Shown here: positions 15,385-22,374 of the stretch, in pieces
How the letters are laid out: every line of letters begins with the position of its first letter
How positions within the stretch are numbered: the stretch's first letter is position 1
IMG/VR virus record: IMGVR_UViG_3300012516_000929
Span: 1-25,114 of that record
Source of the DNA: a virus
DNA: 25,114 nucleotides
Reading direction: 5' to 3' (one strand)
Notes under the pieces: generated by a model
Databases searched by the model: none
The model's input: the letters and a program-made list of their open reading frames with translations, nothing else
Told to the model about the DNA's origin: nothing
Translations under genes and position numbers: made by a program

Positions 15385-15810
15385 TTAGGCTATAAGATCA
15401 ATGAGGTTAGGTGCTTTATAGTTAGGACCCTTTAGGACCTTCCCGTCTTCATTATAAATAGGGTTATTATTATCGTCTAGCTTAGACATATTTGAGTCAT
15501 GGATACGGTTAAATGCGACATCAAAAGGTCCATTAATCGGCTTAAGTGATACAATAGTTCCAGATAAGACATACTGCAGGTCTCCTAGTTCCTTCAAGAG
15601 ATCAGCCCATATCATCTGTGGTACACTTAAACCCCTATGTAGGAACACTTCAACGTCCTGTAGGGCCTGTACGACTTCCAAGGCTTCCTCTTGGATCAGT
15701 TTACTACGTAATTGTACCAGAGAAGCACGGGCTTGGCTATTTAAATCTAGCTTCATGTGCTTATGAAACTCAGCTACTTTATCTTCACGGGTGAATGTTT
15801 TAGTCATCAT
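15385..15810 (-). CDS. MazG-like / PRA-PH-superfamily nucleotide pyrophosphohydrolase
   Basis: The 141-residue helical protein has the all-alpha NTP pyrophosphatase metal motif: Glu41-Glu42-x-x-Glu45, then Glu74-x-x-Asp77 after 28 residues. The C-terminal part, 'FNRIHDSNMSKLD' (100-112) and 'YNEDGKVLKGPNY' (119-131), is typical of phage relatives of phosphoribosyl-ATP pyrophosphohydrolase. It would hydrolyse non-canonical or excess (d)NTPs, or possibly an alarmone; the substrate cannot be read from sequence. I use the first of two adjacent ATGs because it makes a TAATG junction. It sits directly upstream of RNR, fitting dNTP-pool control. Confidence 0.78.
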   Translation of the reverse strand: MMTKTFTREDKVAEFHKHMKLDLNSQARASLVQLRSKLIQEEALEVVQALQDVEVFLHRGLSVPQMIWADLLKELGDLQYVLSGTIVSLKPINGPFDVAFNRIHDSNMSKLDDNNNPIYNEDGKVLKGPNYKAPNLIDLIA

Positions 15811-16004
15811 TAATGCATAGCTCCTGTGGGTTGATTATGTTCTAAGGAACAAGAGTCGAGAAGAAGGATAATAGCCTGAGTAAGTGCTTGAGCCTCAAAG
15901 GTATCATCAGGATAGTCTTTAAGCTCTTTACACATGATCCTTACTTGTTCCATGCGGGGTACTAAAGGGTCCTGAGGGGCAAAGAACATACTGTCTTCAG
16001 TCAT
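15810..16004 (-). CDS. Small protein of unknown function
   Basis: The protein has 64 residues from the ATG at 16004, which overlaps the previous stop by 8 nt and follows a GAGG site. ATGs at 16013 and 16022 are possible alternatives. It is acidic and helical in its second half ('FEAQALTQAIILLLDSC', about 37-53). No motif was recognised. It joins the MazG-like gene by TAATG. Confidence 0.45.
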   Translation of the reverse strand: MTEDSMFFAPQDPLVPRMEQVRIMCKELKDYPDDTFEAQALTQAIILLLDSCSLEHNQPTGAMH

Positions 16005-16197
16005 ATGTGTCATCCTCTTCATCTATTCCTAGGACATCTACGTCATAGATTTCCTGTAGGAGTTCTATACGATCCTCTACGATATCTCCAAAGCGTTCTA
16101 GAAGGTCCTCAGAGGTAATATCAAGGACATCACAGAGTAGATCAGGGTCCGCCATAAGTGCTAAACGTTTAATGAATTGATCATATAGTAAGGGCAT
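15997..16197 (-). CDS. Small acidic protein, unknown function
   Basis: The protein has 66 residues from the ATG at 16197 (MPLLYDQF); an ATG three codons upstream is possible. It is helical with many Asp/Glu and ends in an acidic tail (DEEDDTYD). A 'LCDVLDITSEDLLERF' segment (about 21-36) looks like a small HTH or helical bundle. It lies between endonuclease I and the MazG-like gene with overlaps on both sides. Function unknown. Confidence 0.5.
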   Translation of the reverse strand: MPLLYDQFIKRLALMADPDLLCDVLDITSEDLLERFGDIVEDRIELLQEIYDVDVLGIDEEDDTYD

Positions 16198-16552
16198 CTG
16201 ATGCATTCTCCGCTAGAAACCATTTGATACCTTCTTTGTCACACCATTTAGCCATCGTTATCTTTCCACCCTTACGTACTTTAGTCTCTGGTTTGTATAG
16301 GATGAAGACTAATTCTTGATGATCTTCCAGTGCGTCTCTAATGGCTTTGTATTTCTGTGTATCCCCTACTCGAAAGAACCCTTTGGCTTCTATGATAACC
16401 TGTTTACCTGAGGAAGATTGACCAACAAAGTCTGGAGTGTACTCCCGGTGTGTGATGTAAGGGATGGTGAAGGGCTCGTATCGACAGAGACCACCTAAGG
16501 TCTCTGCGATACTTGCTTCCCAAGGGTTACGAAACGTCTTTTTCTGAGGCAT
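16181..16552 (-). CDS. T7 gp3-like endonuclease I (Holliday-junction resolvase)
   Basis: The 123-residue PD-(D/E)XK nuclease has an N-terminal Glu block (PWEASIAE, 10-17), YTPDF with Asp41, and IIEAKGF with Glu55 and Lys57 as the metal and catalytic residues. A C-terminal KGGKITMAKWCDKEGIKW region resembles the end of T7 endonuclease I. In T7 this enzyme resolves branched DNA, matures concatemers and helps break down host DNA. The length is close to the family's (about 149 in T7). It lies in the replication operon and overlaps both neighbours by about 20-26 nt. Confidence 0.88.
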   Translation of the reverse strand: MPQKKTFRNPWEASIAETLGGLCRYEPFTIPYITHREYTPDFVGQSSSGKQVIIEAKGFFRVGDTQKYKAIRDALEDHQELVFILYKPETKVRKGGKITMAKWCDKEGIKWFLAENASDALTI

Positions 16553-16727
16553 TCGTCTTAGCTTTAGAAGCTTTAGGTGCTGGAGTGTTACGGAGAAGAG
16601 CTTGGGTCATACCGCCCGTCTGTGATACAAATGGAGACCCATGAAGCTCCCACCCGTCATTCAGTAGACCTGTGATTGTACTCTCGAAACGGTCATGCCG
16701 TGGAGTGTTGACTACTTTAAATTCCAT
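16527..16727 (-). CDS. DUF1737-like small protein
   Basis: The 66-residue protein reads like the DUF1737 fold: a short beta strand (MEFKVV), then 'ESTITGLLNDGWELHGSPF' in pieces (15-33) and a final strand with 'MTQALLRN' (40-47). A Lys/Ala/Ser-rich tail follows. The family occurs in bacteria and phages with no firm function. A GGAGA site precedes the ATG, and it overlaps the nuclease gene upstream by 11 nt. Confidence 0.68.
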   Translation of the reverse strand: MEFKVVNTPRHDRFESTITGLLNDGWELHGSPFVSQTGGMTQALLRNTPAPKASKAKTNASEKDVS

Positions 16728-17610
16728 TATCTAAGTCTCCTTTTTTCCAGTTGAGTTCGTCTACTTTAGGTTCATTAACTACGGTAGTGAGAAACTTTGG
16801 ACCAGTAGAATACAAGAAGGCCCTTAAGTCTGGATAGCAATGTTCTTTGTATTGGCAGTAAGAACACATTGTAGAGAGTTTGAAGTTTCCCGACTTTCCG
16901 TCCGCGATAGGCTCCGAGCATGGAGAGGGTAGGTCTTCCGACACTACAGTTTTTTTTACCTCTTCAACAATTTCCTCAATGTCCCTACTATAGAAATTAT
17001 ACATTGGATGTTCTTTATCGTCAAGGTCATATTTTAGTACAGCCAAGTGACCATTTTGTTTGTCCATGGCTAACCATGCCCACTCACGTTTACCCTCAGA
17101 ATGAGCGTAGGCTTTGATCTGATCAATGTACCCAAAGGCATCATCAGCAGCCAGTGTACCGTCCTTAAACTTCTTGTAGCCATAGGAGCTTGTGGACTTA
17201 ACGTCTACCACCACACCGTCGATCTTACAATCCATGTGGCCTTTGACACCATTGACTTCACAAAGCTTTTGTTCATCAGTGACCTCATGACCCGACAGAC
17301 GTGTAAGGAACAACAGCATTTCTTCGATCAAGTGACCGTACATAAACTTGATGTACGTGTGTGGTTGAATTTTCTCACCACTATATTTGTTGTATGAGTA
17401 CCACTGTTGACGTAGAGGCTTACCAATGGCCGACAGACGGAGACTACGTGCATCACGCCGCTGAGGGATAAACTCTTTACGCATAAGGTCCTTAATGGAC
17501 TCACCAAAACGATTAATCTCAGCTTCAACATCAACATCTTTAGATGTATTCTTGTTGACCATAAGTGCGTAGATGTCTTCTACAAGGGTATCAAGTGTCT
17601 TCGTAGTCAT
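16717..17610 (-). CDS. RecB/Cas4-like PD-(D/E)XK exonuclease with Cys cluster
   Basis: The 297-residue nuclease has the RecB-family series: His93 in GHLIEE, Asp127 in GHMDC, Asp136-Val-Lys138 (VVDVKS) and the QxxxY motif at Gln164-Tyr168. Near the C-terminus Cys249-x2-Cys252-x5-Cys258, with Cys231 as a candidate fourth ligand, resembles the Fe-S cluster of Cas4/AddB-type nucleases. It probably replaces T7 gp6 as the exonuclease for host DNA degradation and recombination. I chose ATG 17610, eight bases after GGAG; the ATG at 17634 lies inside the HNH gene. An A8 run within codons 220-222 is a possible slippage site (see findings). Confidence 0.85.
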   Translation of the reverse strand: MTTKTLDTLVEDIYALMVNKNTSKDVDVEAEINRFGESIKDLMRKEFIPQRRDARSLRLSAIGKPLRQQWYSYNKYSGEKIQPHTYIKFMYGHLIEEMLLFLTRLSGHEVTDEQKLCEVNGVKGHMDCKIDGVVVDVKSTSSYGYKKFKDGTLAADDAFGYIDQIKAYAHSEGKREWAWLAMDKQNGHLAVLKYDLDDKEHPMYNFYSRDIEEIVEEVKKTVVSEDLPSPCSEPIADGKSGNFKLSTMCSYCQYKEHCYPDLRAFLYSTGPKFLTTVVNEPKVDELNWKKGDLDNGI

Positions 17611-17893
17611 TTTTAAATCTCCGTTCTTTCTCATGTAAAATTCTATGACAGTTGGCGCAGAGCATTATGCATTTATTTATTTCACGTTCTACTTTATCCC
17701 AACTGTGTCCAATTATGTTTGAAACTGAGTATTCTTTTTCTTTGTCGTTAACATGGTGTAGATCATAGATCGAAGTAAACTCACTCTCTATAGTACAAAT
17801 ATAACACCTATGATTAAAGTGATCAAGAACTTTCTTACGATTATCTAGAATTCTTTTGCGTTCCTGATCACGTCTTAGTGGGTCTCTGCCCAT
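17591..17893 (-). CDS. HNH endonuclease, probably a free-standing homing type
   Basis: The 100-residue protein has the HNH signature: zinc Cys30-x2-Cys33, then DLHHV (44-48) with the catalytic His, and CANCHRILH (79-87) giving Cys79-x2-Cys82 and the last His. The N-terminus is strongly basic (RDPLRRDQERKRIL), suited to DNA binding. It sits between DNA polymerase and the Cas4-like exonuclease, overlapping them by 19 and 20 nt. It is more AT-rich than both and lacks the genome's frequent AGGNCC-type words. This looks like a mobile endonuclease gene between replication genes; a packaging role is less likely, as no terminase is nearby. Confidence 0.85.
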   Translation of the reverse strand: MGRDPLRRDQERKRILDNRKKVLDHFNHRCYICTIESEFTSIYDLHHVNDKEKEYSVSNIIGHSWDKVEREINKCIMLCANCHRILHEKERRFKNDYEDT

Positions 17894-19626
17894 GTGTCAC
17901 CTACCTTGTACTCGCCGTCCAACGGACACCTCATGTTAAGCTGTGTCCCTGCAGCCTTAATACACTCTACAAACAACCAACCAGCTTTGTCTGCTTGATC
18001 AGCCCTGACTTCCATCTGGACCTCATCATGAATGTTGCCTATATATTTAACGTCGAGGTTCCACTTACGATGATAATCATCAAAGATTACAAGTGCCTTC
18101 TTCATCACAATGGCACCTGCAGACTGCAGTAGTGTATTAAGGGCCGCATGAGGGGACCTGATGATCAACTTACGACCGTCTAGACCTCGTAAGTATCCTC
18201 TTCCTGTAGCGCGTTCAACACGTTCTCGTAACTCTCCAAGAGATCGAACGTTGCTGAGGAAAGACTCTTTAAGTCTTGCACCATCTGCACTTGTGCCTTT
18301 GACAATGCTTCCGATCTTGGCGTCACCAGCCCCGTAGAGGAACGCATAGATGAAAGTTTTTGCATCATTTCTTGTTGGTAATCCAGCAGCTTTTTGGTTT
18401 GCTGTATGGACATCGCCGTTAATGACTTCATGTGTGTACTCCTCATCATTCATATAGTGACATAACATTCGTAACTCAAGGCCTGAAGCGTCACACCCAA
18501 CAAGCTTGTAACCCTCAGGGACCACCCAGCAACTACGGCATTCTTTACCATACTCTGAGTAGACGGCTGGCACCTGAGCCATATTAGGGCTGCTATGGGT
18601 CATACGTCCTGTAACAGCACCTATTGTATTGACATCCCCATGTACACGTCCTGTATCGTCTTTACGTGCCTTAAGCCATGAGTCTACCTGAGCCATACGT
18701 TTCGTGATCAATAGATACTCAGCGATCATTTGGGCCTCAGGGATATCTGTAACATCTTTAAGGACCGCCTCGTCTACAATTGCCTGTCCCTTTTCTGTAA
18801 AATCTTTAGGTTCCCACCCAAAGAACTGTAGGTACCTGCCGATCTGTTGACGTGATCCTAGATTAAACTCAGGAAAATCGACCCGACTAAAAGTGCCAAC
18901 CACAAGATCATTAAGGTATGACTTGTCATCACTAATGAACTTAAGACCGACAGTTGATAACGTACCGTCTTTGTTAATCTTTGGAGTGACTTCTTTAATA
19001 AATACTGGTAGCGGTTGAAATCGGGCATGTACTTCATGTTCTAACTCCATCTTACGAACCTTAAGGTCAGCCAAAAGGTTCCAACATTGTTTAGTGTCTA
19101 ACAACCATCCGTTATTAATCTGTGACGTGATGATATGTTGTACGCGATGCTCTAGGGCAATACTCTCACCCTCAAACTCGGCAAGCCTACCCATAAGGAC
19201 CTCATAAACCTTAGCAGTGACCCTTAGGTCTTGCTTACAATACTCAATCATCTCAGGTGTAAGCTTAGTCCAATCGTTATGATCACCTTTAGGGAACTTA
19301 AGACGCTCACCCCAAGCCTTGAGACTATGACCGTTCTCAAGTTGTGGATTGTAGAGCCTAGAGAGAATTAAGGTGTCTACGGTGTTGACGGATGGACTCA
19401 CGGTAACGCCTAACACGCGCTCTAGCACAGGCAGATCGAACCCGATTATGTTGTGTCCAATAATAGTCTCGTATGAATTTAAACATTCAGTCAATTCCTT
19501 TGTGTCCACAGGATACAGGAAAGTCTTCTCTTCTTGTGTGTCTACATCTAGACAGCCTACCATCCACACTTTAGTAGAAGGGATAGCGTCAGTCTCAATA
19601 TCTACAACCAGTTTAGAACTCTTCAT
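17875..19626 (-). CDS. T7-like family A DNA polymerase with 3'-5' exonuclease
   Basis: The 583-residue replicative polymerase is the central enzyme of the phage replisome. Exo motifs: Asp9-Ile-Glu11 (Exo I), His58-Asn59...Asp64 (Exo II), Tyr129-x3-Asp133 (Exo III). Pol motif A is GCDASGLELR (Asp379), motif B RNDAKTFIYAFLYGAG (Arg419, Lys423, Tyr427) and motif C HDEV (533-536, Asp534). Tyr427 is at the position of T7 Tyr526 / E. coli Phe762, so it is a Tyr-762-type enzyme. It is about 120 residues shorter than T7 gp5, and the thioredoxin-binding loop is probably absent. It begins 14 nt inside the primase-helicase gene, so the two should be translationally coupled. Confidence 0.96.
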   Translation of the reverse strand: MKSSKLVVDIETDAIPSTKVWMVGCLDVDTQEEKTFLYPVDTKELTECLNSYETIIGHNIIGFDLPVLERVLGVTVSPSVNTVDTLILSRLYNPQLENGHSLKAWGERLKFPKGDHNDWTKLTPEMIEYCKQDLRVTAKVYEVLMGRLAEFEGESIALEHRVQHIITSQINNGWLLDTKQCWNLLADLKVRKMELEHEVHARFQPLPVFIKEVTPKINKDGTLSTVGLKFISDDKSYLNDLVVGTFSRVDFPEFNLGSRQQIGRYLQFFGWEPKDFTEKGQAIVDEAVLKDVTDIPEAQMIAEYLLITKRMAQVDSWLKARKDDTGRVHGDVNTIGAVTGRMTHSSPNMAQVPAVYSEYGKECRSCWVVPEGYKLVGCDASGLELRMLCHYMNDEEYTHEVINGDVHTANQKAAGLPTRNDAKTFIYAFLYGAGDAKIGSIVKGTSADGARLKESFLSNVRSLGELRERVERATGRGYLRGLDGRKLIIRSPHAALNTLLQSAGAIVMKKALVIFDDYHRKWNLDVKYIGNIHDEVQMEVRADQADKAGWLFVECIKAAGTQLNMRCPLDGEYKVGDTWAETH

Positions 19627-21259
19627 CTTCCACTGCCTTCAATTCTGGTGCGGTGCCTTGTATCATTCTACCAGAGTTTTCTTCGTAGTACAACCACCCT
19701 GCTTGACCAGTACGACCAGTACGGCGGCATTTAACTAGCTGCACAAGTGTACTATTCCTAGTATACTCGTCTGCAGCCATCTTGTCACGGCTTAACAGGA
19801 TCGTGTTGAATGCAATCTGGTTGATAGAGCCAGAGCCCTTCATATCATACTCATTGACATCATGCGGGTCCTTAACATTAGGCTTACGCATGTGGCTAAT
19901 GATGATGATGGATACCCCGGTCTCCTTAGCGAGCTTGAGACACCGATCCATAAAGGCATCAATGGTCCCGTTCTCATCTGACCGTACAGCGGCATGTAGA
20001 GGGTCTACAATCAATACATCACAGTCAATACCCTTAGCCATCCAACGCATCTTAGCGAACAATGCGTCCACGTCAGACATACCTAGGTGTTCAAGAAGAT
20101 ATACGTTCTCATTCTTCTTAAAGTCATCGTAGAAATTACGATAGGCTGAATTGTCGCGTTGGGATTGTGGTACTAATGAGATATTCTCACCACTATGAAG
20201 TGACACAACCTTCTCAGCAATCTCACCAATGTCGGCCTCAAGAAACACTGCACCAATCTTTTTATTCCCTTGGGTCACCATGTCATACAACAGATTGAAT
20301 ACCATAGTAGTCTTACCGATAGACGTAAGGGCTCCAATCACAGTGACCTCACCTGCAGCAATACCACCGTTCATCATGGCATTCAAAGAGCCATAGGCCT
20401 CAGGTAGTGGGATGATTTCTTCAGTGCCACGTTTGACAAAGGCATCCCATACACGCTCGTCACTGAAGGACACAACGTCCACAGGACGGTATGGTTTAGC
20501 ATCCCACCATGCAGATACAAACTCACGTACCTTACCGTTCTTAAGCATATCACCTGCGTCCTTAAGGGGCAGTGCGACAGTCTTAACTTTACCGTGGGAG
20601 AATAAAGGAAGTACGTCTTGAGTAGCCTTTTGACCTGCAGGGTCATTATCGAAACAAACCACTACATTCTCAAAGGTCTCAAGCCACTCAAGATGCTCCT
20701 TGATGTCCTTTCGAGCCCCTGCAGCCCCTGTCTTAAGGGAGACCACAGGCCACTTACCATCAAACATTTCAGAGACTGCGAGAGCGTCTAATTCACCCTC
20801 GACAATTGTCACATACTTACCACCTTCACGCCACAATTGCTGACCAAATAGACCAGCCTGTTTTAAATCACCTTCGCTGAAAAACTTCTTGTCGTTAACT
20901 GAGCGGATTTTCTTACCGACAATATCGGTCCCGCCTTTGATTGAATAAGGGTACTCATGTTTAATAATGTTTCCTTTATCGTCTTTGATCACCGTCACGT
21001 TAAATTTACGTGTGATGTTCTCAGAGATATTACGGTCTTTGAGTGGACTGAACGTCCCTGACATTTCTATATTCCTTACTAGCTTAGGTTTCGTATTAAA
21101 AGTAAGTGATGTAGTCTGAAGAAAGCCACAGCTAAAACAATACCCATGACCATCGTCGTAGATTACTAGGTTATCTCCGGTGGAGTCCCTGCCCTCATTA
21201 CGACATGAGGGGCAGGGAACCTTAGAGACAACCACAGAGTCTGGTTGACCCGACCACAT
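19613..21259 (-). CDS. T7 gp4-like primase-helicase
   Basis: The 548-residue fusion enzyme primes and unwinds DNA at the fork. Zinc-binding domain: Cys16, Cys19, Cys41, Cys44. The TOPRIM primase has EGELDALAV at 154-162 and FDNDPAG at 203-209. The RecA-like helicase has a Walker A of type AxxxxGKT at 310-317, a Walker B DVLIVDP with Asp419, a His sensor in SHMRKP (about 456) and Arg512/Arg513 as the arginine-finger region. I use the ATG at 21259, one base after the SSB stop; an upstream ATG at 21400 would put 47 extra residues inside the SSB gene. It overlaps the polymerase by 14 nt. Confidence 0.95.
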   Translation of the reverse strand: MWSGQPDSVVVSKVPCPSCRNEGRDSTGDNLVIYDDGHGYCFSCGFLQTTSLTFNTKPKLVRNIEMSGTFSPLKDRNISENITRKFNVTVIKDDKGNIIKHEYPYSIKGGTDIVGKKIRSVNDKKFFSEGDLKQAGLFGQQLWREGGKYVTIVEGELDALAVSEMFDGKWPVVSLKTGAAGARKDIKEHLEWLETFENVVVCFDNDPAGQKATQDVLPLFSHGKVKTVALPLKDAGDMLKNGKVREFVSAWWDAKPYRPVDVVSFSDERVWDAFVKRGTEEIIPLPEAYGSLNAMMNGGIAAGEVTVIGALTSIGKTTMVFNLLYDMVTQGNKKIGAVFLEADIGEIAEKVVSLHSGENISLVPQSQRDNSAYRNFYDDFKKNENVYLLEHLGMSDVDALFAKMRWMAKGIDCDVLIVDPLHAAVRSDENGTIDAFMDRCLKLAKETGVSIIIISHMRKPNVKDPHDVNEYDMKGSGSINQIAFNTILLSRDKMAADEYTRNSTLVQLVKCRRTGRTGQAGWLYYEENSGRMIQGTAPELKAVEDEEF

Positions 21260-21260
21260 A

Positions 21261-21638
21261 TTAGAAGTCCTTTTCGTCTCCAGCGTCATCACCATCACGT
21301 TCGGCATACTCCAGAACCTTGATCTTCTCAAGGTAGGTCGATGTACCCCACTGTGGATGCTCAGGACCTGCTTTCCACTTAATACGTACCTTAGAGCCAT
21401 AAGGGATATGTTTAGAAACTACATTACCCTCAGCGTCCAGTACGTCAATAGAGTATTTACTGGCGAATTTACGCTGCTTGTTGTTCTGGTATTCCTTGAT
21501 ACGAACACCTTGGTTCTCAAGGGTAGCTGCATCTTCATCATCCATCACCAGAACGACAGAGTATTTACCAGTGTCTTGACCATTGTAACGCTCAGTCTCA
21601 GCGAGGTTACAAAATGCTACAGTACCTTCTAAAATCAT
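21261..21638 (-). CDS. T7 gp2.5-like single-stranded DNA-binding protein
   Basis: The 125-residue protein has a beta-rich, OB-like body ('GKYSVVLVMDDEDAATL', about 24-40; 'IPYGSKVRIKWKAG', about 78-91) and a very acidic tail ending in Asp-Phe (DGDDAGDEKDF). A C-terminal acidic tail with a terminal aromatic residue is the hallmark of T7 gp2.5-type SSBs and recruits polymerase and helicase. The ATG at 21638 is preceded by TAAGGAG at good spacing; the frame reaching 21710 would run into the HTH gene. The primase-helicase starts one base after its stop. Confidence 0.82.
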   Translation of the reverse strand: MILEGTVAFCNLAETERYNGQDTGKYSVVLVMDDEDAATLENQGVRIKEYQNNKQRKFASKYSIDVLDAEGNVVSKHIPYGSKVRIKWKAGPEHPQWGTSTYLEKIKVLEYAERDGDDAGDEKDF

Positions 21639-21651
21639 ATCTATAAGCTCC

Positions 21652-21849
21652 TTAGGCTGCTTTTGAATAACGGGTGTAACGGCGACCAGTGATATCCTTA
21701 CGGGTCTCACGTTTGATCTGAACCCCTTGACCCTCTAGGTCGTTAATACGACGAGAGAGTGATGCGATACGGTAGAGGTTCATGGCTTCATAGTGCGACA
21801 AACCTTTACCAGAGTCAAGATGTTTTTCGATTAACTGTACTTGCGTCAT
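21652..21849 (-). CDS. Small helix-turn-helix protein
   Basis: The 65-residue, basic protein has the pattern of small phage/bacterial HTH proteins (HTH_39-like): 'TQVQLIEKHLDSGKGLS' (2-18), 'YEAMNLYRIASLSRRINDL' in pieces (20-38) and a beta-wing 'GVQIKRETRK'. It probably binds DNA and could regulate the replication operon, which begins here. An AAGGA site precedes the ATG. The promoter at 21883-21911 lies just upstream, making this the first gene of its transcript. Confidence 0.68.
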   Translation of the reverse strand: MTQVQLIEKHLDSGKGLSHYEAMNLYRIASLSRRINDLEGQGVQIKRETRKDITGRRYTRYSKAA

Positions 21850-21882
21850 AGTGTGTAGTCCTTTCCTTCAAGCTACAAGAGT

Positions 21883-21911
21883 ATTCTATAGAGGATAAAT
21901 GTCCCCGTCAA
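21883..21911 (-). promoter_or_regulatory. Putative sigma-70 promoter of the replication operon
   Basis: On the - strand TTGACG (21911-21906) is followed after 17 bp by TAGAAT (21888-21883). The -10 lies in the 12-mer CTATAGAATACT, which is identical in the promoter at 24051-24079. It overlaps the stop codon of the gene at 21886 and faces the HTH-SSB-helicase-polymerase genes. Downstream spacing to the ATG at 21849 leaves a 5' leader of about 25-30 nt. Confidence 0.6.
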
Positions 21912-22113
21912 CAACTTTTTTCACAACGTGTTCTTTTTTTAGTGCGTAGTTAACCTCATGTTCCCTGATGAAGTATGAATACCACATGCCATCATCAGAG
22001 GCCGTAAGGGTCTCTTGAAATACTTCAGCATCATGACGATACGCAAAGATACCTTTGACACCTGCGTAGTCATAACCGTCGTATTCAAAAACTATAAAGA
22101 CTTTATCAATCAT
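21886..22113 (-). CDS. Small protein of unknown function
   Basis: The 75-residue protein opens with a beta strand and a Gly/Tyr turn ('KVFIVFEYDGYDYAGVKGIFAY', given as residues 4-25 in outline), then a helix beginning RHDAEVF. This beta-turn-beta-helix opening is like small phage proteins that carry 'activity then increment' folds (DUF7336-like, uncertain). It ends Tyr-Pro-Leu-stop, with the stop built into the promoter -10. It is preceded by the GAGCGAGG-type intergenic element. Confidence 0.5.
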   Translation of the reverse strand: MIDKVFIVFEYDGYDYAGVKGIFAYRHDAEVFQETLTASDDGMWYSYFIREHEVNYALKKEHVVKKVVDGDIYPL

Positions 22114-22134
22114 GTGTCTATCCTCGCTCTTTTA
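22114..22134 (-). repeat. Intergenic/RBS element, type A (degenerate copy)
   Basis: From the upstream stop codon the - strand reads TAA, then AAGAGCGAGGATAGACAC, then ATG. It shares GAGCGAGG with the type A copies at 22654 and 23073 and supplies the Shine-Dalgarno sequence (CGAGGAT). Confidence 0.5.
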
Positions 22135-22350
22135 TAGGATGCAGTTTTTACATGATCCGGCACCGATACCAGTTGCGTCACCGGCCATATCTAATGAACT
22201 ACAAACCAATCCAGCGTATTGAATAGAGCCATCACCCATAAAAGAGAAACGGGCGCGGGGCATCACCTTGCAAACACCTTCCTTCTTTTTTAAATCGGCG
22301 CTGTACTTGACTGCTTGATCGGCGGGTATGTCGATATATCCGTTTTGCAT
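22132..22350 (-). CDS. Small Cys-containing protein, unknown function
   Basis: The 72-residue protein has four Cys (27, 50, 67 and 70), with the last two as CxxC close to the C-terminus, so a metal site or disulfides are possible. The middle is Gly/Ser-rich ('FMGDGSIQYAGLVCSSLD', 37-54). The start follows a GGAG within the type B element. It has the higher-GC, CpG-rich codon use of this block. No family was recognised. Confidence 0.5.
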   Translation of the reverse strand: MQNGYIDIPADQAVKYSADLKKKEGVCKVMPRARFSFMGDGSIQYAGLVCSSLDMAGDATGIGAGSCKNCIL

Positions 22351-22374
22351 TTCATGCTCTCCATAGGCTCGTTA
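22351..22374 (-). repeat. Intergenic/RBS element, type B
   Basis: The - strand reads TAA (stop of the gene at 22372), then CGAGCCTATGGAGAGC and a short spacer before the ATG at 22350. It matches the copy at 22850-22874 (CGAGGCTATGGAGGGC) in 14 of 16 positions. The GGAG inside it is the likely ribosome site. Confidence 0.55.

Noticed and set aside
17101-17397. Long antisense frames opposite the replication genes (for example 17101-17397, 19782-20132, 21357-21632)
   Set aside because: They lie opposite strongly supported genes, lack ribosome sites and have no recognisable protein features.
21260-21400. Primase-helicase start at 21400
   Set aside because: The extra 47 residues lie inside the SSB coding region and look like shadow sequence; the zinc domain begins properly from 21259.
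21261-21710. Long form of the SSB starting at 21710
   Set aside because: It would overlap the HTH gene, and the ATG at 21638 has a strong TAAGGAG site and the natural protein start.
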